A DNA stretch of 64,000 nucleotides from Argyresthia goedartella (taxonomy: Eukaryota > Arthropoda > Insecta > Lepidoptera > Argyresthiidae). Positions 52,621-63,754 of this stretch are shown here, piece after piece. The stretch is from NCBI GenBank assembly GCA_949825045.1, contig OX463836.1:9317829-9381828 (forward strand), written 5' to 3'. The position numbers and the translations under genes were made by a program. Each line of letters opens with the position of its first letter. The first letter of the stretch is position 1. The notes under the pieces are model-generated. The model worked only from the letters and a program-made list of their open reading frames with translations, did not search any database and was not told the DNA's origin.

Positions 52621-54385
52621 CTTAACTCACAGTAATTAATTAATTAATATTCAAGAATGCCAAAAAGAAAAACAGATACAAATCCAATTACTTACCTTTA
52701 ATAGTTAACTGTAGTATAGTAGCGAATGTTTCTTCTTATCTTATGTTTTGTTAAATCGGATGTCACAATGTATGTATAGGTTGATTGTGCTCTGTTGAGA
52801 ATTATTGAACTCTGATTTAATTTTGATGACCAGAATTTTTGTGGGTAAGAAAACTTATTGAATTTTATTATGTAATATTGCATACGCTAATTTTTTACTA
52901 TCCTGGCTTTAGATAAGTGTTGCAGACGTACCTACGCAAGTGATTATTTTATGTTTATATATTATGATTTTTCTGTTAACACCGTCTTATTTTTTCTATC
53001 TACTGTCGTTCGGAAGAGACTGATTCCTACAACACAGGGTATCCTAGTGTGGGAACCAGGGCCAAAATTGTAACTTGTTTTAATTTTTTGCACCATAAAT
53101 GTTTTTTATTATTATAGGTATGCTGCATCTAATGTGAAGAATAATATTTCAGAGGATAAACTTGCAGCTGGGGCCAAAAAAAAAATAACGGTGCATAGTA
53201 ATATATATAATACCTATATCAAATTTACTGCGTTGCGTGTCCAACAGGTACTACAAGGAGATAGGGCGTTCAGCCTATTTTGTATGCAAACCGATTGTCG
53301 CAAGCTGAATTCACACACACAACGTAACATTAAATAAACACAACGAACACGCACACATAATAACCACTTACACATTTATCCCTACTCTCGTATTGGTAAA
53401 CACAGGCAAAGCAGTTACGTGGCTGTATACGTGCGCATGAGGCGCACATTGTTTCATAAAGCACGCACACAGCACACACAGCGTCATGGACATTAAATTA
53501 ATTTCCTGTCTCTCTCGCTAGTAGGTAACGCTAATGAGTATGAGAGAGACGGAATCTGGATGCGACTCAATAGCATTACTTCCTCGGAATATTTAGTTAA
53601 TCATGTTGTTTTATTGAAGAAATATTGTATTTTCAGTATTTAACTGTGAAATGTTATACCCTTGTTATGGAAATTTGTCGAATCACTGCGATTTTCACAT
53701 AGTACAACTGCACAGGTCGGCATTATAGAAAATAAATCTCAGTGTTGTCAGTTTTCTAAGGCGATCGGCGCGTGCTCTCAGGAATTCTCGTTGAGAGCAA
53801 ATGAATGCACTGTATGCACACTGGGCATACAACGGTCAGCCGTTACGCGGCGGCTTGCCCTCTCTCTAATATTCAATGCTCTGTGGATATCACCAACAAT
53901 ATCAACAACTTTCCGTCTAGAGAACTCGATTTTTTCAGCTCTACAAATGATTATTAGGTTATGTCTAGGGTAGGAATTATTGACATGTCGAAAACAGCTG
54001 AAAGTGCCATTTACCCACTTAAGCGGGTTAAGTACAGATGTTGCAACTTACATTTTAAGTTAACAAGTGTCAAATTAGACACTAACGGAGATAAAATATC
54101 GTTTGAACAATGTAATTTCGAAGATAATCATGAGTTTGATAGGTTTTTATTTATAATAAAAGTTATGCTTAAATATTTAGATTTGGGGTTTCGTACAAAA
54201 GAAAACTATGATTATCGTGATTTAATCAAAACTTAAATGCTAAAATTTGTTTCGTGCAACTCAGCATTAGACAACTTTTATCCAAATCCTGGTTCGATAA
54301 TGTGGTTCTTTAAACTTTAGATAAGATCAGTTTCCAACTTTTTCTCAGATTATTTGTAAATTTCTCTCTTATTTAAATTTGTGTC
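52621..54385. other. No recognised element; one unidentified open frame
   Basis: AT-rich DNA with a few open stretches. 53961-54236 (plus, 91 codons from ATG) reads as a mixed hydrophilic sequence ending in LGFRTKENYDYRDLIKT; I do not recognise it. CA/CG-rich simple sequence occurs at 53315-53480. Nothing else could be supported. Confidence 0.4.
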
Positions 54386-56470
54386 TTTTTTTTTTTTTTT
54401 TTTGTTCAGTTTAATTCAGTTCAAAGAATTTTATTCATAATTGCACAAAAATTGAGACTTAATGAACGTCATAACATAATCAAGCAAGCATAATAAAACA
54501 TTAAGCAGGTTCCTAATTATTAGTACCTAATATATAGGGTGCAAAGAACTGGTTTAATGGCAGATGTCGGTGTCTTGTAAAAAATAATTAATTTTGTAGT
54601 AGGTCTTTGTGCACAAAGTGTGCTTTATATATTTTTTTAATCGAGCTTCAGTTAAGTTTTGTATTTCTTGCGGAATTTTATTATAGAAGTGTTTACAGTG
54701 ACCCATAAAAGAATTACTAACTTTTGTGAGTCTGAACATTGGAAAAGAAAGTTTATGTTTATTTCTAGTTCGCACATTGTGGCGGCTATCAATGGTTTTA
54801 AAGCTACGGATATTTTTCCTTGCATACTTTATGTTTTCATAGATATATTGACTTGCAACTGTTAGGATGTTTGTTTCTTTGAAGAAATCTCTCAGATAAT
54901 AGAGAGTATTATCTAGCTTATACATAAATCGGATCGCTCTCTTCTGCAAAATTAAGATGGTCTCAATGTCAGCAGCCCGTCCCCATATTAGTATGCCGTA
55001 GGACATGATGCTAAGGAAATAACTAAAATATACAAGCCTAGCAAGTTGCAATATCAGTCAATTCCCTGATTCTTTTAACTGCATTTGCTGCGGAGCTAAG
55101 TCTATGAGTTAATTTTAAAATATGGGGACCCCACTGTAGTTTGGCATCAATAGTGATGCCGAGAAATACAGTTTCATCTACTATTTTTAGTTTGTCTTTC
55201 CCCAATACAATGTTACTCTCAACTTGCCTTACATTAGGTAAAGTGGATTTTACGCACTTTGTCTTTTTTGAATTCAGAAGCAAGTTATTGGCAGTAAACC
55301 AGTCTAGTACTCGCAAGAGAGCATTTTTTGTTTCCTGTAATACTATTTCCTGTCTCCTAATTTAAAAAAATTGTGACGTGTCATCTGCAAATCTTACTAT
55401 CTCTGACATGTTTTGTAACATGAATGGCAAATCATTTACATACACGAGGAAAAGGAACGGACCCAGAATGAATCCCTGTGTTTTGTACGATTAATGCTAG
55501 CTTTTTGAACCCTCCCTTCTCAATACGATCTCATAAGCTTAGAGCCTTTTATGCCGTAGTGTTTTAGCTTTTAGAGCAATGTTTCGTGAAACACAGTCAA
55601 ATGCCTTGGGCAGGTCACAAAAAACACCTACGATCTTCCCACGCATTAAAAATATGTTTTACTAACATGACTCCAGCATCTGTTGTCGACCGCCCTTTAG
55701 TAAATCCCAACTGCTGGCTATGGAGAATTTGATGCGCATTGAAGTGCGCCAGCAACTGATCCAATATTTTACTCAATACGAGTAGAACCGAGACTGGTCT
55801 GAAATTTGTGGGTCAACGCTTTTAAATAAAGGTACTAGCCTGCTGTGTTTCATGAGATCAGGGAAAGTACTCTTATCTACACATTTATTGGAAATTTTAG
55901 CTAAATCAGTGGCAAGTGCGTCTATCACCGAGCTAATAATTTTTACTGACATGCCCCATCGAGATCCTCGGATTTTTTCAAATTTAACAACTTAAATGCT
56001 TTAATTATGCCATAGGGCTCAATTTATGCGAATGAGAAATCTTGATTGCACTTTTGAACATTGTCTTTTAAAAATGATGCAGCAAGATCCAGAGAAGGAG
56101 CCGTAGTAACAATTGGAACATTTGTAAAGAACTGTTGAAATGCGGCCGCGATGTTATCGTTAGAAGTTATTAGTTTATCTTCAATCTTAAATAAAAAGCT
56201 ACGATCTCCTGAATTTGTTTTACCTGCTTCTCTATTTATGGTATTCCAAATTGTTTTTGTTTTATTTGATGATGTAATCTTCGTTTTTATGTGTTCGCAC
56301 TTAGCTTTATGGCAGACGGCCCTAAATATTTTTGAATATATTTTAAATGTTGAATACAATTGGGTCATGTGTAGATGTTTTTTGCCATAAAGTGGATAAA
56401 GTGGATCCCTACTTTTACGGATTCCTTTTGTTCACTAAACCCTACTTTACTATCGCTATTTGTAAGTTTA
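54386..56470 (-). pseudogene. LINE-E copy (minus), RT with poly-A tail
   Basis: Minus strand: a pre-RT linker (56368-56024), a degraded RT with ILGPFLFLVYVNDLPFML and RFADDTS (about 55400-55470), then FLGITIDAKLQWGPHILKL (55038-55316). The C-terminal 165 codons have KVSNSFMGH and FYNKIPQEIQNL (54554-55051). An AATAAA lies at about 54430-54436 and an A18 tail (T-run 54386-54403) closes it. It is a sister of the copies at 23885-25352 and 1-450. Several breaks. Confidence 0.85.
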
Positions 56471-56693
56471 TGAAATTTAAAATTGTTTTCAAAACTAGCT
56501 GAAAGTATAGTAATCATTCTCTTTTTGAGTATTATTTTGAGTAGGTAAAGCTCCTTTGTAAATCTTGTTTAAATGATTCAATTTTTTTTTGTTGTAAATG
56601 GCCTGCACAATCCCTGTGATTTTGAATCTACTTCTAAGTGCCCAATTTTTCAAACTGACAATTTGCCTACTGTGATCAGATTTTAAATCTTAC

Positions 56694-57144
56694 CGGCATT
56701 ATCCTGATATTCTTTCTTGACAGCAGGAGCTAGTGGATCCTTGTTAACACCTATTACTTGTGGTTTTTTCTTGGTGGTCACCTCATGGACATATTCCTCC
56801 TCCATAGGAGTGTCCTCATCACTGTCATTAGGGGCCAAGCCTTCATTGTCACTAGGGGCGAACTCTTCATTGGTACTAGGGGCTAACCCTTTATTACCAC
56901 TACGGGCAATCCCTTCATTGTCTCTAGGCGCAAGCACTTCATTGTCACTAGGGGCAAACCCTTCATTGTCACTAGGCGCAAGCACTTCATTGTCACTAGG
57001 TGCATACCCTTTATTGTCATTAGGCGCAAGCCCTTCTTTGTCACTAGGGAAAAGCCCATCTGTCGGTATGTGGACTGTACTCACTCGACAGCTCTGCAAA
57101 TGCAGCACTCGACTCACCCCTCCCGACTGACAAGCCGACAGATT
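56694..57144 (-). other. Candidate host exon with an 8-residue tandem repeat
   Basis: On the minus strand the block runs from an acceptor (TTGTTGCAG, ending 57145) to a donor (GCCG|GTAAGA at 56693) and is open throughout (451 nt; phase 0 in, phase 1 out). The centre (about 56803-57060) is a 24-bp minisatellite encoding about ten copies of an APSDNEGL-type unit. The flanks are unique, with an acidic EEEYVHEVTTKKK stretch. No domain is recognised. It could be a host exon or an exon of an unknown element; the phase fits the exon at 25790-25833. Confidence 0.5.
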
Positions 57145-58783
57145 CTGCAACAATACAACAGGTTACTCACTTACTATATGTGTGCTAAATTTCATGCAAA
57201 TCAGTGCAGTCCTGCCATAGATAGACCATGAAATAAGAAGTAAATAAGAGATAAGAAACATTAATTGCGTATCATGGTTTCCATTTCGTCTGAAATATGT
57301 CATTTCATTTCAGTTTCACATTATATAATCCTATACAGGCAAATAAGTTATTTACGCAACTTAATCAATAATTATTTATTTACATATATTTACGTGAACA
57401 ATCTATATATATGTTACCAGTCAAACATTGGCCAGACATTATTTTGCCATGTGGGTTTCGGGCAATGTGATAACACAGATATTATCAGGGAAAACACTGC
57501 GGTAGCTTAGGTGAAGGTCCTTCGTGTTAGGTTGAACATGTAAGAACAACAATATTATCATAGGGCAGCAGAGTAACAATGAAAATAAACTTATCCTAGG
57601 CAAAACTAGTTTGTCCTGAAATCGGGTTTGGCCGGTAACATACCTATATATATGATTGAATCTTCATTAAGTGCACACGACGACCTGGTGCACAACATTG
57701 ACATTATTCGACAAAAAAGCCATTTTAATATTGAAATGCTCTATCTGGGAACCAACTGCAAAAAAATAACTTCAGAATGGAAGAGTTTTTCGTCGTGAAA
57801 ATGACTGATTCGTGATGATGAAAGACAATTAGTGCTTGCTGCCGATAATAAAAAGTTGCAGAAAAAGCGGTATCTGTTAACTAAAGTTACGCTTTGTTTA
57901 TGAAAAAGTGTTTTTTTTCGAGTTTTTCAGTAATTGCAGATTTTCACAAAATTTGGTTCCCAAATGGAATTATTTTATTACGGAATATTACTGTTTATTT
58001 GGTTACCGTTCAGACGACACCAAAATTGAGTTTCTAAATTATTATTATTTTTTAATTCATTACATGAATACCTATTTACCTATTTTCACTTTTCGGAGCT
58101 AAGCTTAATCATAAGACCTAGAGATTAGTGATATACCGTGAAGTCATAAGGTAGAAGAAGTAAATAAATGTAGCCCACATTATTGTCCCCATTGAGAGGG
58201 ACAGACCTTTTATGGATATGCGTAACATTGATTGATTATTACTCCATAGCTGCGCCGATGGTCTGGCTCCTGTCACGCAAAATGGAGTGTTGAATAACAA
58301 GCTTAAATTTCGATGTTCTTCAACCCAGATCATCTTCAACAGTTATGTGCACAAGTCCCGACTTATAGACTGATTGACTAACTGATATACAACGCACAGT
58401 CTAAACCGCTGGTTCTAGAGACATTAAACTTTGTACAGGGTAGCACTTAGAAGGGATTTGGCGAAATTATCCCCTAAGGTGTGGGGGGAAATGGGGAGTT
58501 GAAGTTTGTATGAGAATCAAAAAGTACTTTACTTATGAAGCTGAAATTTTGCAGTTAGGTAGTTTATAGGTAAACCAACCAAGTGATTTTTCATAAACCA
58601 AGCTAGGGATAAATTTTGTATGGACATAAAAAAACTACTTGACCAATGAAGCTGTTTTAACTTGGCAGGCAGGGAGTTTATAGATGTTAGACATCAGTTC
58701 AGTAAGGTTTATATTTTTCTCATGGTATGTAAAATAATATGCATTACTAGTGGAACCTGTGGACGCAATATGTGCTAGTCTCC
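57145..58783. other. No gene seen
   Basis: AT-rich DNA. Two loosely similar stretches (about 58500-58570 and 58600-58690) share GTATG(A/G)...AAAAA.TAC..TA..(A/G)AAGCTG. The stretch 58170-58212 (CCATTGAGAGGGACAGACCTTT) resembles 25700-25740 (CCACCGAGGGCCACAGGCCTTT), perhaps the tail of one dispersed repeat. Confidence 0.4.
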
Positions 58784-58978
58784 TTAGTGATGGTCCCGTA
58801 TGTAACGTAGGTAGTGAGGCACGTTTGCGAAAAAAATAGGCTCATAGTTTTGAATGTTCGTTAAGGCCCAATTCTGGTTGTTGAGGTGAGAGGCGCCGTC
58901 TTCTTCTGGCGGGGTAGCGGAACTGGCGGGGTGGCGGGCGGCGCGGAATAGCATCGAGCCGCCCGGCAACGTAAAAAA
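58784..58978 (-). other. GC-rich open stretch, unidentified
   Basis: The minus strand reads LPGGSMLFRAARHPASS...PPEEDGAS and then an AT-rich part. The first half is much richer in GC than its surroundings. I think it is the end of some retroelement or dispersed repeat, but I cannot name it. Confidence 0.3.
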
Positions 58979-59099
58979 TTAGATGTTTTTTCGAATTTAC
59001 TGAAAAACTAAAATAATCTAATTGGTAAAATTTAAGGATCGATACAGAGCTCAGAAGAGGAATATTTAGGTATACAATTTTTGAGAAAAGTCAGTAATT

Positions 59100-59560
59100 T
59101 TAAATTTTTTGTAGCTGCCTTTTAATATAGACTATGTTTAGGATTTTTATGATTGAGGCAAATTAATTCAATCGTGTAACGACATAGTATTTAAACGGCT
59201 CATTATTTTCCCGGCGACAGAAAAATTAAAGAGCAGCAAACTATTTGCAACTAAAATAATAACTTGTCAGCGATTAAATATTTTGGCAATCATTTATATT
59301 AAATGAGCTTTAAACTAAGGATATTTTAAAATTCAAATAATGGCAGCTACTTTAAGGTAGCAGAAATAATAAAGAAGATTACTGAAATCATAGGCGAGGT
59401 ACTATAAATAATGACTTGGCGACTAATATTAGCAGAATGATAACAAACATTATATTAGTGGCAACTACAGGTCTTCATCTAAAAAAGCATTTTGGGCTTT
59501 GATTTGCTGGCAGCTTAAATATTAAAATGGGTACTATATAAAAGTAATGGGGAGTTATGT
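59100..59560. repeat. Left subterminal repeats of the MULE
   Basis: Degenerate motifs (GGCGAC, TAGCTGCC / GGCAGCTA, TTTAA(T/A)ATA) recur in both orientations. The same words in reverse occur right of the gene (61990-62100 and 63126-63240: GTCGCC, TAGCTGC). They probably mark the ends of the transposon; the exact terminus was not found. Confidence 0.5.
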
Positions 59561-59805
59561 TGACAATTGACAATGGGGAGTTATTTTTTTAGTTTTCGAA
59601 ACCATAATTTAATGAAAACGGCGACAAGCGCGTTCGTGTTCGTGGGAGCGGGGGGGCGGAGCGCGCTACTGACCAATAGTACGCGGCGCAGGCGGGCGAA
59701 CGTCACGAGACTCGCGCGTTTGTTGTTGTTTTGATTCATTCGCCGTTAATTAGGTAGGTACTGCAACGCGTGAAATAATAGTCATTTTACGTAATTAATG
59801 TAGAA

Positions 59806-61605
59806 ATGAGTCAGTTACAGTTCCCAGGACCGAGTGGAGTGATAAGTTTTAGTGATGGAGTTCCGGATTATTGTTCAAGTGAATCTGAATCAGAAAACCA
59901 AGGACCACCAAGACTGAAGCGTGGACGAATAAGTTTTGGGTTTTTTATCAGAAATTTTCCAACTTGAAAGAGGCAGAAGATTTTGTGAATTCAGAAAACA
60001 ATTGGTCACGGAAATTCACGCGAATGACAGAAGAGGGGCAGAAACGGTTTTACCGCTGTAACAAAGTTCGAAAGAAGGGACCACAGCGCGTGGCAGAACT
60101 TTACTTATTGTTTGAGAGTGAAAGCGAGTGTTTTCATTTATGGTACGGACGCTGATCATAATCATGATGACATTGGGGTTCGAGACGATTATGGTATTCA
60201 TGCTCAATCTAAAATAGAAATTAACAGACTCTTTGATCTGCATCTAAAGCCAAAAGCTATCTTAGCTGCTCTTCAAAAGATTGATGGAATCAAGTTGCCT
60301 ACAAAAATGCAACTTAATAAATAAGTGACAGACGGCGTGTTATGTTTGGACAACCTACAATTCACTTAGGTGAACTAGAAAAGTGGATAGGTACATGAGC
60401 ACGAAAGCATTCCTGACGATGACAACGAGCCATTTGTTATGAAGTCCTGGATATTGGAGGGTGACCAACCATCCTTCAGATTTGTTTTGACAACAAAAAA
60501 GTTATTGAAGCTAACATGTTCTACCGATATTTTACACGCTGATGCTACCTATAAACTCATATGGGGGGCTTCCCTGTTTTTATTGTAGGAACAACAAACA
60601 AAAGAAGTTTTATCCGCTGTGCTCGGGAGTTTCTACAAATGAACAAAAAGAAGACTTTGAAATTATCTTCAGTGGATTAAAGGAGGCGGTATGTTCATTG
60701 TATGAGCACGATTTGAAACCAAAAGTATTAGTGTGCGATGCAGCTCAAGCAATAAAAAAATATTTTTGGATGTTTTTGGTTCTGATACCACTGTTGTACG
60801 CATGTGTTGGGCACACGCCAAAAAAAATATGCTGAATAAACTTGAGAAATATGTGGACAAAAAGTCCAGAAAAGACATTTTACAAGATATAGATACATTG
60901 CATAACGCGTCATCACCGGATATTTTCAATGCTGCTTCTTAAGCTTTTGTGACAAAACATGCCACAAAGATAAAATTTATACAATACTTTAAACAGGAAT
61001 GGCTAACCAAAAACCCTAATTGGTTCTTAGGAGCAGCAGCAACTCTTTCGCCGACTACTAACAACGCTCTAGAAGCATTTAACAAGACTATCAAGGACCA
61101 TAATACGATGCGAGAACGCTTTCCTCTGTCACAATTCCTTACTGTGGCATGCGAGATGGTTACCCAGTGGTTAAACGAGATCTCTGAAGCATCATTCCCA
61201 GAAACACACACGGTCGAACTTAAAGAATGGACGGAGGCATATTGTTGGGCAAAACTAAATATTGCAGTGAAGACTTTAACATCTGATTGTTTAAAGGCTG
61301 TATATTTGGTACCTAGTGGAAAAGCTTCGGCTGTGGAAATGACATATGATGAATCATGGCATACATTTGATGAATATAAAGAAAAAAACTTTGCATTTTG
61401 GAAAGTTGAACTACCTAAGACAGAATGGGAGCAAGCCACATGCAACTGTCCTCAATTCTTCAGAATGTATACATGTAAACATATACTGGGTCAGGCCATA
61501 AGGCTAAAACTAACCACGCCACCTTTAGAAGCAAAAGTGGACATAGGACAAAAAAGAAAGCGTGGATGCCCTACTAAATCAAAACCTGCCTTGACAATAC
61601 AATAA
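59806..61605 (+). pseudogene. MULE (Mutator-like) transposase with FLYWCH and SWIM zinc fingers
   Basis: From ATG 59806 (MSQLQFPGPSG) the N-terminus is acidic. Then, with shifts near 59950 and 60130, comes a FLYWCH-like zinc finger (RKFTRMTEEGQKRFYRC...DADHNHD). The MULE DDE core is LHADATYKL (D, about 60537), VLVCDAAQAI (D, about 60728) and TNNALEAFNK (E, about 61060). A SWIM finger CNCPQFF...CKH lies at about 61443 and a basic C-terminus reaches the stop at 61603. The last 218 codons are open; there are breaks near 60325, 60590, 60765 and 60940. All three catalytic acids are present. Confidence 0.85.
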
Positions 61606-62100
61606 TAAATAAGTATAAATTAAATATTAAGCCTTAGTATAAGTATCAAGTCGGTAACAAACTGCCCTGATGATACTGTTGATTAAAGTATTAAGCGTAC
61701 CTACCTAACTAGGTAACTACATTTTTTATAAATTAAAATAATTTCTTCAAATAAAAACATTTTCTCTACGTATGTACTTTCTGCCTTTTATTTCTTCCAC
61801 CGCCATAAATAAAATCAGAGCCACTAAATAAAACTATAGACCAAAATTATCATTTATACATGCAATTTTCAACTTTTATTAAAGCTCTTAAAGTGTCACA
61901 CAGTATATTTTTTATGACCTTGATTTATTTTATATGCAATCTCCATTGAACAATTAGAGTAGGCCATTTTCAACTTTTTATCCGCTGTCATGTTTCCGCT
62001 TAATTAGTTAATTCAGTCGCCAAAACAATAACTCGATGCTAGTTTATATTGAAATAAAGCCGAAAATTGATTACTTAGCTGCTACTTTTTACTTTATACT

Positions 62101-63114
62101 TACTTCATATTCTTCATATTCTTTATTGCACAGAAATCTTATAGAAATAGTAAGGTAACAAAACATTTTATGAGCAAAGGCGAGCTTATCTCTAAAGAGA
62201 GATTTCTACCAGCAAACCTAGGTAGGACAGGAAAAATTGTGCAACAGGAGAGTCCTAGTGCGCAATAAAACTGTACATCTAATTGTTTACAACTAAAACA
62301 TAATAATTTAATACATGATATATACTAAATAAAATACAAAAGCAAAAATTTTTATATATATCAAACATATACTACTTATATATACATATATAAAAGTACC
62401 TATCACGAAAGAGAAAGGAAATGCTCTTTCAATCTTGTCTTAAAAGTGAAAATTGAGGGACTATCTCTAATAGCGCAGGGAAGTGCGTTCCACAGTCGGA
62501 TGGCCGTTAACCTAAACGAGTGTTTGTAAGCGGCAGTGTTATGCCGAGGAGTAGAGAGAAGAGACATCGTGTGGGATCTCCGGTTGCTATGCCTGGAGGA
62601 AATAAACTCGAAACGTTCTCGAAGATATGAGGGGTAGCGGGGGTTTCGCAAAATGTTGAACAGATAGGAGAGAACGTGCATATCACGACGAAGGCGGATC
62701 GGAAGCCACCCCAACTCCTTGCGATACTGTGAGACATGGTCATACTTGCGCAGCCCGAAGACAAACCGAATCCCGAGGTTTTGAAGTCGTTCGAGTTTGT
62801 TCAGTTGTTCTTCGTTCGCACCGATCCAGCAAACATCTGCATAGTCGATTAAAGGTAGTAGGAGGGACTGGGCAAGGGTGATTTTAGTCTGCTGTGGCAG
62901 GAAGTGCTGCAATCTCCGTAGGGAGTGAAATGACGCAAAGACTCGTCTGCTGACCTCACAAACATGGGGCGACCAGGACAACAATTTATCAAATACAACC
63001 CCAAGATTCTTGGCCTTCTCGCTGTATGAGATTATGTTACCATCATACACTATAGGGTCGACGGGCATTTTCTGAACTAGGTTATGAGAGTGACGAGTAC
63101 CCAAAATCATGGCA
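62101..63114 (-). mobile_element. LINE-B relative, 5'-truncated, with 11-bp target duplication
   Basis: TACTTTATACT stands at 62090-62100 and again at 63115-63125. Between them, on the minus strand, is a LINE tail with an uninterrupted ORF2 C-terminus (63110-62403; AKNLGVVFDKLLSWSPHV...RLWNALPCAIRDSP). The 3' stem-loop (62176-62203) follows, and then an end of the ...GCAATAAAGAA type, like LINE-B. It sits inside the MULE's right subterminal region. Confidence 0.9.
62403..63110 (-). CDS. LINE-B-type ORF2 C-terminus, truncated
   Basis: 235 codons without a break, closely similar to residues about 415-648 of the LINE-B RT part at 44815-46761. It covers the thumb and post-RT region: KITLAQSLLLPLIDYADVCW, LERLQNLGIRFVFG, and the RLWNALPCAIR end. 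The RT catalytic core is missing, so the fragment cannot work. It starts where 5' truncation occurred at insertion. Confidence 0.85.
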   Translation of the reverse strand: MILGTRHSHNLVQKMPVDPIVYDGNIISYSEKAKNLGVVFDKLLSWSPHVCEVSRRVFASFHSLRRLQHFLPQQTKITLAQSLLLPLIDYADVCWIGANEEQLNKLERLQNLGIRFVFGLRKYDHVSQYRKELGWLPIRLRRDMHVLSYLFNILRNPRYPSYLRERFEFISSRHSNRRSHTMSLLSTPRHNTAAYKHSFRLTAIRLWNALPCAIRDSPSIFTFKTRLKEHFLSLS

Positions 63115-63125
63115 TACTTTATACT

Positions 63126-63240
63126 AGTCTCCGCAATTAGTCGCCAACTTATTATTTTTGCTTCCCCCTTTTAATTTTTTATAAATCCCTAAATCAGATT
63201 AATTTGTCGCCGCGTTTAATACATGCCTATTTAAACTAGA
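63126..63240. repeat. Right subterminal repeats of the MULE, outer part
   Basis: Continues the array of 61990-62100 beyond the inserted LINE: AGTCGCCAAC (63138) and TTGTCGCCGCG (63206). The transposon's outer end probably lies near 63240-63300. Confidence 0.45.
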
Positions 63241-63494
63241 TAATCTCATTGTGAATAACATATATATATTTGGGACCTATGATTTAAGGGGAAATAATTT
63301 TATATTTTTTTTTGCCAAAACGCTCTTCAGTGGATTTGTGTGATTGTGGGCCTTAACGCGAATGGTCGTTTTGCGGATAACGTAAGCAAAAAAACCATTC
63401 GACTGCTTCATAGTTTTGAATGCAGAACTGGTTATTTTGTTTGGATGTTTGACCAAGTATTGAAATTTCAACGCGTGTTTGTTAAAATTGTGGG

Positions 63495-63680
63495 CTCCAT
63501 AGCATATGGCCCGTCCATCTCCATTTAATTTGGTCTATCATAGTGAGAATGTCTGTCACACCTCTAGCTCTTATGTCCGTGTTTCTCAGCTTATCTATTT
63601 TTCTTATTCTCAGGATGCTTCCTTCCATGGCTCATTGGCAATGTGCTAGCATGCCCCTGTGCTGGTGAGATAGCCAGTCT
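63495..63680 (-). pseudogene. RTE-clade LINE RT fragment
   Basis: On the minus strand the frame reads MEGSILRIRKIDKLRNTDIR...VTDILTMIDQIKWRWTGHM. This is the conserved stretch near the C-terminus of RTE reverse transcriptases (MxGxxxxDxxRNxxIRxxTxVxDIxxxIxxLKWxWAGH). Only about 55 residues remain. Confidence 0.75.
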
Positions 63681-63754
63681 AACCAGCACAGGGACATTGA
63701 TATCAAATAAGTCAGCAAATATAAGTCCCAAATCCACAAGATTAGTGGCAATTG

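Noticed and set aside
53120..53250. A plus-strand exon (TTATAG before, GTACTA after)
   Set aside because: The splice sites are weak, the sequence is low in complexity and nothing connects to it.
56717..57130. Plus-strand open frame over the minisatellite (Leu/Ser-rich repeats)
   Set aside because: A 24-bp repeat without stops is open on both strands by nature; splice sites and the non-repeat flanks favour the minus strand.
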